DNA of 64,000 bases from Eumeta japonica (taxonomy: Eukaryota; Arthropoda; Insecta; Lepidoptera; Psychidae): NCBI GenBank assembly GCA_005406025.1, contig BGZK01000018.1, positions 682,001 to 746,000 on the forward strand, given 5' to 3'. Both the position numbers and the translations under genes were made by a program. Positions 34,790 to 45,362 of the stretch are shown here, piece after piece; the first letter of the stretch is position 1, and every line of letters begins with the position of its first letter. The notes under the pieces are model-generated. The model saw nothing but the letters and a program-made list of their open reading frames with translations, had not been told where the DNA came from and did no database searches.

Positions 34790-35064
34790 ACTATATTCTA
34801 AAATACTGAAGAGATGTCACGCACTATTTATCGATACAATTTTCAAATCTACGGTCTACGAAATATTGTTAGTAATTTTTGTTAGAGCTATACGTGTTCC
34901 CATCCTTTATCGGCGAAACTGCTAATTTGGATGAATGAAAAATTCATATATTATATGCACATATAATATCTAAATTGATATTAAAACTATTTCAGCTAGT
35001 AGACACTAGTTTACGAATAATTGTTGACCCGACCAATTCTCTATATGCAGTTGTATTTGTTAGG

Positions 35065-35225
35065 ACTCCGATGCGTGAGGTGTCTCTGTCGCTGCGGCAC
35101 GTCTATCAATGTTATTGTTTCCGATTGAAATTATTAGACCTTAAAATCACCACGACCGTAAAGCGGTGGTCGAGGTCTGCTGTCGGGCGTTGTCGTGATC
35201 GGCGAATGACCGCGCCGTAACCCCC
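35065..35225. promoter_or_regulatory. GC-rich block with open frame
   Basis: GC/CpG rise after an acceptor-like TAAAACTATTTCAG (ending about 34994). An 81-codon plus frame runs through it and stops at 35218; a donor-like GCGTGAGCG lies shortly after. No known domain in the translation. It could be a non-coding RNA exon or an enhancer. Confidence 0.2.
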
Positions 35226-37984
35226 CAGCTCTGAAGGCGTGAGCGGGTGATTTTAATTCAACTCCAATTAAAAATTTGTAGATGGTCGTATTCGTAAGGT
35301 TGTTATAGAACGTAATGTGTAAGACTCGTCAAACCAAAAATGATGAAGTTCAAGCTCGAGGAAGTTAGTAATAGCTTCTGAAGAGTTCTACTATCCACCT
35401 TCTGGCTTTATCATCAGACCCTCATTAAAATGTGACTTCTAAGGCTCGTCGAAACAAAATGAAAAACAGGTAGTAAATATAAGATTATGAACCACGTAAA
35501 AATATAGAAATAGACATCCTTAACACTCGTGCTATGCGAGTCCGTTTTCAGACGTTACTAGCCGTTAAACCGTGAACACAATTACTAAATTTACTATCGA
35601 ACAAAAAGCCTCCCTCTAGGTCCGTATATTGTGACAGGCAATTATGGATCCCTACACTACACGGGGCGCGACAATCGCTTGGCCGGTTTTTACAGATGGT
35701 TTTTGTACAGTTAAATTTGGTAATTTGGTAAAGGAATCTTGATCTGGTTTTGTGCCTTTTCATGGTTTTATATGTTTTTTGGCGAAATTTAATATATTTT
35801 ATTGTATTCAGAGTATCTGAGAGTCCAAAATCCATTATTATTATTGAATTAAGTTGAAAATGCATAAAAAATAGAATCATAAGTAATAATAATAAGAAAA
35901 AACATTAAATTACATAAAGGAACCAGCGTTTCTTCAATTTTCATTTTAATTCTCAATGGTTACTCAGTGATTGCTGGTTGCTAGAAAAATTGTAGACACT
36001 ATAAAGTTATGCAATATATTAATATAATGTACTTCTAATCTAGACATATCGTTTTGTATCTAAAGAGGAAATAAAATGTCGATTTTGAAACTGAATCGAT
36101 TGTATAGAATCTTTATAACACACGCTTTTGTTGAAAGGCGTGTGCTACGACAAGGCATCAACCAAGTTCATTTACGTTAAAACTTAACCAGAGATATCTT
36201 TATATCAAAAGTCCTTTTAACGACCGTGAGGATGTTAGGTCAATTTCTGAGTAACGTCGAGAGGACGTCAGCTAGTCCTCCTCCTATTATTTGCGACGAC
36301 GTGCGGGATTGATGGCATAGACAAAGGAACTGACGTCACACCTGAGACGGCAATGGTGTCTGTATCCAATGGCCGAAGCAGCTTGTTTTCTGAGTTTTAA
36401 TACAATGTTAATAAGTCTAATCAAATAAAATTATACATAAAAAGACAAAACCCAAAACATTCCTTTATTAATGACTTATCAATATTTTACTTTAATTAGT
36501 TTGTTTTTAGTAGATTTCTTAAACATCTTATTATTGTATTTGTTTTAAGACGCAACTTTAGAAAAATTTTGCTGATTTCCGACTTACCTGGACGAGCTGA
36601 GTCAGAATACATATGGTTCAAAACTTTATACGTGGAAGTATTTACACAACAAAAAAAAACACACACACACATATATATACATACGATATAACGAGGAGCT
36701 TGTTAGCACGATAGCGTCTATAACTCTTTAGAGATCTTAATGAAACTCAAACTAGATGTTCTATGGACGATTACAAAGATTCAGTTCATATTTGAGCCAA
36801 ACCGGTCAATTAGTTTAGAACTAACAGCAATTTAAAATTTTGAAAATACGAAAATTACATATTTCATATGAATTAAATACGAAAATAAAATGAAATACAT
36901 CTTCTTCCATTTCGGCTGCCGAACGGCCTTTTTTATTTCATATCGTGCTTCATATTCTCCAATAGAAATTTAATTACGTGTTAGAAGATCCTTATTACTT
37001 AATCAATAAAATGTGTAGACAATTGAATATATTTTATTCAATTTTCATATACAATTTAAAAAGAGATTTTTGATTCAATGTTTCTTTATTTTGTTGAAAG
37101 TTACAACAAATTTATCAAAGGAATTACTTGTTTGAAGTTTGATTGTGGACGTCATAGGTTTTCATGATTCAACCTAATAATTTATAATACACAATTATAA
37201 ATTTACGAATCAATGTAATGAACATGATATAAGTTTTCAAAATATTGTATTTATAAATATCTAATTTAGTTTTGGGACACAATTACAATTTCTTCGCCAA
37301 ATTAAAAATTTCACCGAAAAATTTATCGGCGATAACAAAAGTTCGAATATTTAGACTTTTATTAAATTTGAGAACAACTCTTAGTTATTAAAAGTTACAT
37401 TGTTTGTATAGCGAATAATGAAATATGCACATAAATAAACGTGCTCTATCAGCGGAGAGATCTTATAGTCCAAACACTGATTATAATCGAAAAATAAAAT
37501 CTAAAAATAAGAGATTTTGGGAGGGCATGCTTCTGTAATAGGGCGATGAAAAGTTAACACAACGACATCAGCGCCGAATGAACTGACAGTTTAGGGCAGT
37601 CAGTGTTTTTAAAAAATACTTACTACGCATAAACTGCGTACGTAGTAAGTCGACGACTGTAAAAAATGAATTCAATTTGAATCCGAGATATACACTTAAC
37701 TTTGTTTGATCTAACGCCAACTTGGTGTTGTTTTTTTTGGTATAATAAGTTCTATTGCAATTAAAATCATAAGAATCACTGCACAAAATGGGGTGTCGGT
37801 ACTCTCTTTTGTAACGTTTTTCTTATAAAACGCTCGGTAGAATTCTTAATTGAAATCATCGGTGAATGAAATGAAGCTTTTTTGCATTAAAACTTGTAAT
37901 AGAACTGACAACTATTGGCCCACAAAATTTAATCTTGGAATATTTTAGGTAAATTATAAGTTTCAAAATTTGCATACAATTTTT
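35226..37984. other. AT-rich spacer, no gene seen
   Basis: No supported gene. The 110-codon minus frame at 35548-35880 lacks a domain. A full CRE TGACGTCA occurs at 36331-36338 inside a moderately GC patch (36225-36380). An A-run joined to (CA)n and TATATA lies at 36651-36684. A 36.69-36.83 kb stretch resembles a decayed non-autonomous repeat (GAGATCTTAATGAAACTCAA). Confidence 0.45.
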
Positions 37985-38110
37985 TAATCGTTTACTGGTA
38001 TCCGACTGAGCTGAAATTTAGCATGCTTATGTATATTTACTGACCATGCAGCGTGATGGTACCATCGAGCTGATGTGATGATGGAGACAGAAAGTGGCCG
38101 TAGAAATTTC
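37985..38110 (+). repeat. CTGATGTGATGATGG repeat fragment
   Basis: TGGTATCCGACTGAGCTGAA, TTTAGCATGCTTATGTA, GATGGTACCATCGAGCTGAT and GTGATGATGGAGACAG. This is a word series I recall as a very common dispersed lepidopteran repeat, related to the CTGATCTGATGATG segment at 47.93 kb. Confidence 0.55.
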
Positions 38111-38654
38111 CAAGTTACACACGATAACTTTTGGTCTACAATTTATAATTTATTTCTTATTAATTATAATTGTACGACACAGAATTAGATAGTCATTTTT
38201 AATTAAAACCTACTTGGTGTAATTTTAAAGCTTATTTAAAAAAATTGGCTAATTTAATAATTTTTTTTTCACAAGAGATCGTGTTTTTTATAAGTTTCGT
38301 AGTTGATTAAGGTAACTGTTTTTTAAACTATTTTGACGTTTTTTTCTTGTTTCCATTATACAAAACATTTTCTTGAATCTGACAGAATTAATGTATATCA
38401 TATATTTGTGCAACATGTAAATTTTGCAATTTCCGTGTACTAAAGAGCGATAGAAACAATAGCTGACAAGAGGTGATAAAAATTTTCGATCGTAAAGCAC
38501 TCACAATGCTAAGCATTTTGAATCGCATTTGAGGTGCTTTATGCAATGAAAACTTAAACATGATGTATGGATAATAAAAAATAATACTCCAGATCTTATC
38601 GATTACGATAGATAATATAAGGATAACCCTATTTTTATAGCATTTTATAGGAGA

Positions 38655-39010
38655 AAACAAGCTTACGAGCCACCAGACAGCAGGCGGTTATCGCCGCCCA
38701 TGGACACTCGCAATCTCAGAAGAGTCACCAGGTGTGCTGGTGACTTCTTTGACTAGAGACGCTGCCGGCCCTTGCATAGGAATGGGATATATGATGAGGC
38801 ACTCCCCACTCGCTTTACTCCAAATCCTCAATCCACTAATTGAAGATTTGGAGTGGAGCGATTGAGGAGGAATGGGCCACCGGAACTCTCACAAAATGCA
38901 ACAGCGGAAGCTGTTACTTCACGACTGTATTCTATAAAAGTGTTGTATCTCACCCGTCCAGCTGGCCCATTTCCATGTGGCAGCCGTTGACCACAACTTT
39001 GGTATACCAT
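38655..39010 (+). repeat. CCGCCCATGGAC repeat, copy d (most complete)
   Basis: About 355 bp. Landmarks in order: CTTACGAGCCACCAGACAGC, TATCGCCGCCCATGGACACT, AGAAGAGTCACCAGGTGTGC, CTGCCGGCCCTTGC, CACTCCCCACTC, CAACAGCGGAAGCTGTTACT, GTTGTATCTCACCCGTCCAG, GGCCCATTTCCATGTGGCAG and TTGACCACA. The same order appears in the copies at 23.2 and 45.06 kb. It includes a hairpin AGTCACCAG/CTGGTGACT. Non-coding, SINE-sized. The short frames here on both strands belong to the repeat. Confidence 0.8.
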
Positions 39011-40179
39011 TCTTATATCTGTTATTTGTATATATCTTACCAATCTGACAAATCTTACGGATTGCGACAGACAATGTAGAGGTAATTTGTTAAATCTTAC
39101 GAATTACGTTTTTATTTTTAGTCTAACCCGTTATAAGATAGATGACAAGGTAATATAGAGTTGTTTGTACTGATAAGGTAATAAACTAGCGCCTAGCGCC
39201 ATTTCTATAACGAAATCATGTCTGAGGACACAACTAAACCGCGCTGTTAGCATTTTTGTTGTTTCTGTATTCATTTGCTTCTTTTTGAATTTTATGAGTC
39301 GCTGTGTCAGAGGGTAGGTACGCCCGATTTCCTTCAATTGTTATTGATTCCTAAACAAAGATAGTGAATTATCGCGTGATATTCTGATGATAATATTTTA
39401 TCAAAAAAAAAAGGAACTAGGTCTATTGTACAATATACTTTTAAATTACATTTATATAAATATAGTCTATCCTTCTAAATTAGGGCGGTCTAGACTTTTT
39501 TAATAATCACTGTATTATTGCTTACTTACAAATATAATTTAAGGATATTTTCATTAATCTATAAATTCGTCGTGTAATAATGTTATTAATGTTTTTCACT
39601 TTTATGAAAAATTCGTTGTATGAAGGACAACAAACATAGTTACAAAATAGAGTAAGTATAAAATTGTTTTAGGCTAGATTGAAATAAGCTATTTAATAAA
39701 GGTAACTTATCACACTTTAAAATATCGATATCTTTCACGTTTTGTTGCCTTTGTCAATAATTATTGTGTTAAATTGATTCTTTGAGTGTGTTTGATATTT
39801 TTGCTATTCATATTTTCACTAATAACTTTGTGAAAATGCAATTCCTGAATTGTGGAAGAGTAAGTTATTAACAGCAAAACCATTTTGGCACATTCGATTA
39901 AGTGGACAGAACCATGATATATAAAAGTGTATAACGAATGAACGACGTATATACGTTCAGTATTCATCTAAAGGATAAGGCGATACAATATTTTAACTCT
40001 TACTACAAGACGTATTAAAAATATGGTTTGACAAGATTTGAAAATTTTTACCGGCGTATGAAATCGAGAAAAAATTTCGTATGCCTTTATTATGTTATTT
40101 GTGCACGAATCACTCTAACACTATCGGATTGACGACATTCCAGAAGTTTTTACGTCCTTTAACAGTAATGCCACCGAGC
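39011..40179. other. AT-rich spacer, no gene seen
   Basis: No supported feature. Minus frames at 39131-39337 and 39761-39967 have no domains. Confidence 0.5.
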
Positions 40180-40400
40180 GAGCGGATCCCTTGAGCGGCA
40201 GCGGGATGCGGCTAGCCAATAAAAACAAACGCACTAGGACGTTGGACAAAGACGTGTGGCGAGCGCCTGGCGTCGTCGCACGCTGCGGGCGGCGGCGGGA
40301 GGCGGACGGCGCGCGACCGAACCAAATATTCCTATGACTCGGCTGATGCCGCAGTGACCGCTAGACAAATACGCTGAACGGCAGCGTTGCGCGTTTAATT
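40180..40400. promoter_or_regulatory. Strong GC island with CCAAT box
   Basis: The most GC-rich block in its area: GGCTAGCCAATAAAAAC (a CCAAT box), CTGGCGTCGTCGCACGCTGC, then GGCGGCGGGAGGCGGACGGC, and CGGCAGCGTTGCGCG. An acceptor-like CACTTTGTTACAG follows at about 40440, ahead of a very short ATG frame. Promoter-like composition. The downstream DNA holds only the PIF relic on the opposite strand, so any transcript would be unknown or non-coding. Confidence 0.35.
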
Positions 40401-40587
40401 AATTCAAACGAGTTTCTTTTTTCGCTCCACTTTGTTACAGGAGGCATTTATTTCTGCAATAATGGAACCACCGGGCAGACCTGGCTTTGCTCTGGCAAAG
40501 CAAACACAAAAACTATAAGCATAGTAAATTTAAGTTAAGGGAAGAAATAAAAAAGAGTTGTTTCCTGGATTTGAAAGGGTGTGTTAA

Positions 40588-41120
40588 TTATGTTTTTATT
40601 TGTATCGAAGCACAAATTGACAAATATTTTTTAAATCCATTACGTATTTGTGTAGCACCTCTAGTCGTTCTATTATTTCTTCTTCGTTGTCTATTACGTT
40701 CTACTTTTTCGATGATAGCGGGGATATTCAAACCCTTCTTTCCATATTTTTCTCGTATTATATTATTTAAGAGGTACGATACTTTAATGAGACATGCGTA
40801 TTTCGGATTTGTCTCAATCGATTTTAAAAACCATGTCACCTCCACATACGTTCCACATACGTTACCAAATGCACTTTCCACATACGTTCGCGCTCTCGAT
40901 AAACGTTTGTTGTATGTTGCCTTTTCACTATCAATACGTCTGCCCGAATATGTTATGTAGTCAAAAGTTTCCTCACTCATTCTAGTATATTCGAAAAAAA
41001 TATCTGGGCGCGCTCGTAATTCTTCATATAACACATGTAATTCACACCATTGCTCTCTCTGTCTATTGAAGAAGTGGACGCCTTTTTTAGTAAAAACGAT
41101 ATCTTGAACAAAAAAAGAGT
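40588..41120 (-). pseudogene. PIF/Harbinger nuclease relic, internal deletion
   Basis: PIF/Harbinger transposons encode a DDE nuclease related to HARBI1/ALP1. Read from the minus strand, the N-terminal part is KKGVHFFNRQREQWCELHVL, then YEELRARPDIFFEYTRMSEE and TFDYI. This is the family's L..ELR..P..FF.Y.RMS..TFDY region. It passes at once into a C-terminal segment, RLSRARTYVESAFG, followed by a Leu/Asn-rich stretch equivalent to the RLSRAR..VENAFG and VLHNFLR blocks. Most of the catalytic core between them is gone, so the 148-codon frame (41034-40588) is an internally deleted derivative. The Met at 41034 is not the true start: the frame is open further upstream to about 41120. Clear terminal inverted repeats were not found. 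Confidence 0.75.
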
Positions 41121-41194
41121 TACTTTCCAGATAATAACGAGGTGTTTTGGTTAAAGATATTTTTTACTGATCAAAACACAGTCCACGTTCTGAC

Positions 41195-41305
41195 ATTGAT
41201 AGTTGCCGCTCGTTACTAGAGGGCGGTTATAGAGGCATGCGTTTTGATGCGGCGGCGTTTCGCGCCGCTTCCTAGCGCCGCCTGTCGCCCCGCTCAAGTA
41301 GCGTG
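41195..41305. promoter_or_regulatory. GC-rich patch
   Basis: GTTACTAGAGGGCGGTTATA, GATGCGGCGGCGTTTCGCGC and CTAGCGCCGCCTGTCG in AT-rich DNA, just upstream of the PIF relic on its strand. It might be part of that transposon's 5' region. Confidence 0.25.
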
Positions 41306-41576
41306 GCATCTGTCGAACTTTTGAACGATGCAAAAAAAATATTTTTCTCTAATGCCATGTTTTTTCTTTTAACTTTACTTTTATGTAATTAATTAACTAA
41401 CTACGTAAACGAATATAAGATGTCGATTTTCATCGATCTTTAACTTCTCTTCATATTAATTTCAATTTTTGCAAGTGCATATAATTCGGATGACAGTACT
41501 ATATACGATTCGGTAGTATTGAGCTGATCATGGATCCTCAAGTTTGAGGCTATTTGGTTTATTTCAGCGAGTTATA

Positions 41577-41946
41577 TTACACTTGGTTACGAGAGTTCGA
41601 CGATGAGGTCGAGGGTGGATAGCGAAACTCTTCAGTAGATATTAGTAAATTTCTTGGATTCAGTTCCGTTTGATTTGTTTTGACGATTCCAAAATATTGC
41701 GCTAGTTGATTACGGCTTGAGAATGGGGCGGGATTTAAAACGTGGTAATTTTTAACAGCCTTATTCTCTCGCATTTAGGCTTGTATGAATTTTTGTCATA
41801 TTTTCAATACGTTGTGCTTGGCCTGATAATAGAGCCGGGATGTGGATCGCTGACCTCTTCATTGAGAGCAGACTCTTGGTGTTTGGGCTCATTGGCATAG
41901 GACTGCGAGTTCTCTCTCGATACTCACTGAATAGAGGCGGCATGTC
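41577..41946 (-). pseudogene. Unidentified protein-like frame pair, frameshifted
   Basis: Two minus-strand frames abut. The first (41943-41761) reads MPPLFSEYRERTRSPMPMSP and on to ALLSGQAQRIENMTKIHTSL and NARE. The second (41774-41577) continues RENKAVKNYHVLNPAPFSSR, NQLAQYFGIVKTNQTELNPR, and ends in a Ser-rich STSSSNSRNQV. The overlap at NARE/RENK suggests one protein broken by a single frameshift near 41765. The mixed, non-repetitive composition is unlike the AT-driven chance frames elsewhere. A polyadenylation-type AATAAA lies about 20 nt after the stop (minus strand). I do not recognise the family. It may be a processed pseudogene of a host gene, a last exon, or a second ORF of the nearby PIF element. 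Confidence 0.4.
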
Positions 41947-42750
41947 TTGGAAAAGCCATTTTTACTAAGTTTCTTCAAAAAAGTGGTAAGGTAAGCCAAC
42001 TACATATTTATTTTATATGCATCAGAATTATATGTTAAAGTAATTTTCATACAAAAAAGTGAACATTCACATTATTTTCATTGCATATTATAAGAAAAAA
42101 AATTTTTTTTTTAGTATTGCGTGCTATTACAAAACTTGTTAATTCTTAATGATCAATGCCCACCCCAAAAAAGCGTGGGGCGCTTTGTATAAATGAAATG
42201 AAAGGACGGGCTTTTCAAAGAAAAGTAACCCTAACGGGTTACTAAAATCAAAGCAGTTTCGATCCCTAACGAATTTCGCCGAATAAAGAAAAAAAAAAAA
42301 AAACGTCAATTTAATAGGGAGATTTAGTTGAAAAACGATATAAAAAGTCGCTAACTTTTCAACGAATCAATTGATGAATCAATTGATGACAATTATGTTT
42401 ACAGCATCAACAAATAACTTTCAATAGTTGTACATTGTATACCTTCGTGAAGAAAGATCACTAATAATTGAGAAGTAAAAAAGTAACGATTGCGTATATG
42501 AATAAGAAAACGAAAATAACAAAGGTGTGAATTATGGTTTTACATATAATTATACGTCGGCCGACAGTAATAACTTCGTAGACATAAACCCAGCGGAGGT
42601 TGGCCACTCCGATAATGAATTACACTCTTTTAGCTAACTAGCTAAGCATGAAAAAGAATACCCTAATTGTCTAAACTTAGATTACACCCTGACAAGTAAC
42701 TAAAAGCTACAAGCGTTGTAGTACATAACATAAAGGCTGTTCTTTCCTTA
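41947..42750. other. AT-rich spacer, no gene seen
   Basis: No supported gene. At 42364-42388 a tandem AATCAATTGATG pair occurs. A-runs lie at 42092-42112 and 42286-42303. Confidence 0.5.
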
Positions 42751-43018
42751 GGGGCCGTCCATAAATTACGTCACTTAATTATAAGGTTTTTAACCCCCCC
42801 TGTCCTTGTCATAGGTGTTCACGCGTAAATGAAAACAGCAGTTTTTACAATTTTTCGTTGTTCAAAATACTTTAAATATTGGACAAAACAAAATACATAA
42901 ACCTTTTTTCGTACTTTGAATTTGACAACGAACAAAGCTTTTGACCTGCTCCTTGTTGCGCATTGTCACATTTCGTTGACCCCCCCCGGAACATGTGACG
43001 TACTTTATGGGTGGCCCC
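42751..43018. mobile_element. 268-bp MITE with GGGGCC termini
   Basis: Left end GGGGCCGTCCATAAATTACG (continuing TCAC) and right end complementary to GGGGCCACCCATAAAGTACG (TCAC): 24-bp terminal inverted repeats with three differences. The inside has runs of C (AACCCCCCCTG and GACCCCCCCCGG) beside each end. No coding capacity. Elements with this ATAAATTACGTCA end are widespread in insects by my recollection; superfamily not assigned. A clear target-site duplication is not visible (TTA before, ATC after). Confidence 0.75.
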
Positions 43019-43079
43019 ATCGTACTATATAAATCTGCAAATTTTGTCTGTACATTAAGTAAACGTTTTGACGTGACAA

Positions 43080-43235
43080 CGTCTTAAATTAGGTTGCGGC
43101 TGGGAGTCACTTTGAAAAAGTGTAACGCTCGGTAACGTAACGATGAGTCACCGAACGAGAGAGAGGCCCGCCGAATGCCTTGCGTCTCTCTCCCACTCAA
43201 CTATGATCGGTCTGCCGCGCGCGCAGCACTAGAGA
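43080..43235. promoter_or_regulatory. CpG-rich block after MITE
   Basis: GGTTGCGGCTGGGAGTCACT, CGATGAGTCACCGAACGAG, GCCCGCCGAATGCCTTGCG and TGCCGCGCGCGCAGC. Two GAGTCAC/TGAGTCA-type words (AP-1-like) lie 50 bp apart. Regulatory by composition only. Confidence 0.25.
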
Positions 43236-45056
43236 ATTAGTGCATAGCTTGCAAATGTATTGCAAGTTATTGTATGTATATTTGTATATAAATACGTATG
43301 TATGTGTAAAGGTAAAAATAAAATTTTGTTAATATGAAATTCAGTGCGAGATTCTTTGTATAAATTAATGTTTTAAATATAATTCTTTGTATAAATAAAT
43401 GTTTTAAATTGTTACTATTATTTCATCCTTCTTCCTACTATACGAATGAATATTCACATTAAAATGATTTTACCATTCAAAGTCGTTGTCACGTAAAACT
43501 TTCGCCCGTATACCGACTTTACAGGCAACCAAATTTTTGGTCTAACTTTGTATTATATATTCGTTTAATGACTGATCTCGATTCTACCTTTTTATAATTT
43601 TTTATTTGTCTATCTATTTGTTTGTGTGTATTTTATTCCCATACAGTTGCGTGTATATTCGTGTGAATGAAACCGCGGTCGAATTCGGCACATAAAAAAA
43701 CCCTTGCTAATTTTTTTACTTAAACCCAGCGAAGCGTCAGGGTAACAGCTAATAGTTCATAATTAGAAAGTTAGACAAATAGCATGTGGACAACAAGTGA
43801 TATAAGCTGAGTTTTTCGTAGGTTATTTAGTGGCTGAAACCCCAGAAATGGTTAGTAAAATTATATGACCTTGTTTTGTACAGTCATCCGACGTCCGACG
43901 CCTATTGGGACTGTTTTGTTGAAAACCACCGAATCGATAGTCACTTAAAACGTTCAGACTTTAAAGACAACTTAAATAAATCTCAGACTTAAATAAATCT
44001 CTAGATTTTTAAAAAAGAGCATTCGTAGATCATAATTTGGACATAGTTAATGGAAGATAACGCAAATACAGGACCCAATATATGAATAAAATAAACAAGC
44101 ATCGAGTACGTTTTATTTTGTCTCTACAAATGCTTTACCTGATTAGACGCTTTTAGTAAAGAATATCATCGTCAAAGAATATACTCACAGCATAAGAAAA
44201 AAGCGCTCAATTCCAAACGATAATCCAAATAAACAATCCAAATCGACTTTCCGATTTACTATAATCGTGTTACGAACTATGAAATAAGTACAAAAGATAT
44301 TTATGTATGTAGTACAATTATATATAGTACAGTTTTTTCACAAGTTTCAAAAATACAAAAACAACATAAATTGCATCCGTAACGAGAAAAGTCCGCGCAC
44401 CGAACAGTACACGATCAGTATTTGCGTTTGGCTATAAACGAATGTCGCTGGCTGCCCATAGCGCTACATGTAGCAATAAAAGCGCTTGCCAATAGAATTA
44501 CCGAAGCCACTACGGCTGACCGGTGCAGTTCGTCCTAGAAATAAATACGTCATTAGCTGTGTCCTTATTTGTGCAGTACTTCATAAAAGTCTTCGCTACA
44601 TTCACGACATTAGCGCCGTCTAGAGTTCGCGACTTTTCTGAAATCATCCAATATTTGTATGTTCGTGAAATAATAAAAGCATTGATTATAGAGTTGTTTT
44701 ATTAATATTGTTATTAATGAATAATCATGTTTCAACTACACAATTAATAAACGGCGACAGTATCTTCTTGTTTTGTTTCGGTTTTCACAATGAAAATAAT
44801 TATGTATTGTTGCTGTTGTCACTAAATCCACGACAGTTTAATCATCTACAATTCGATCTACAATAATTTTAATATCATACAACAATCATCTGCCTACAAA
44901 TCTCGTAATTGAATGATCAACCAATCACTGTTTTACAATCAGTTATGCGTTATTACTTTTTCTATCGGCTACGTCAACTTAAAGGAAATAAACTCTTTTT
45001 GAATAATAACGACAACAATTTTTGGTTTTTTTAGCAATAGCATTTTCGGGGGTAAA
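43236..45056. other. AT-rich spacer with retroelement tail
   Basis: At 43600-43755, GTGAATGAAACCGCGGTCG and AACCCAGCGAAGCGTCAGGG..AACAGCTAATAG resemble a decayed non-LTR/SINE 3' tail. A moderately GC patch at 44390-44640 contains CTTGCCAATAGAATTACC. No gene seen. Confidence 0.45.
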
Positions 45057-45362
45057 TAAGCATGTGAGCTACCAGAGAATAGATGGTCTATATCGCCCGT
45101 GGACGTTTGCGACCACAGAGGAGTCACCATTGATTTGCCGGACATCTGATAATAAGATTAAATATCTGATGGTGGAGGGGATAAGCTAATGGGGGAGGAG
45201 TGGGGTGATGAAGAAGAGAGTAGACCATAGAAACACTCACTCAGTGGGCGTAACGTAACAACGGAAGTTGTTACTTCGCGTTTATATTGTGTTAGTGTGG
45301 TATCTTACCCATCGAGACAACCCATTTTCGGTCTATAACCAGTTAACCACAGCGGTAATTCT
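45057..45362 (+). repeat. CCGCCCATGGAC repeat, copy e
   Basis: CATGTGAGCTACCAGAGAAT, TATATCGCCCGTGGACGTTT, AGAGGAGTCACCATTGATTT, ACAACGGAAGTTGTTACTTC, GTATCTTACCCATCGAGACA and AGTTAACCACAG follow the order seen at 38.65 kb. Full-length but diverged. Confidence 0.75.

Noticed and set aside
40487..40960. 157-codon plus frame (longest in the window)
   Set aside because: It is antisense to the PIF/Harbinger nuclease relic, which shows family motifs; the plus frame shows none.
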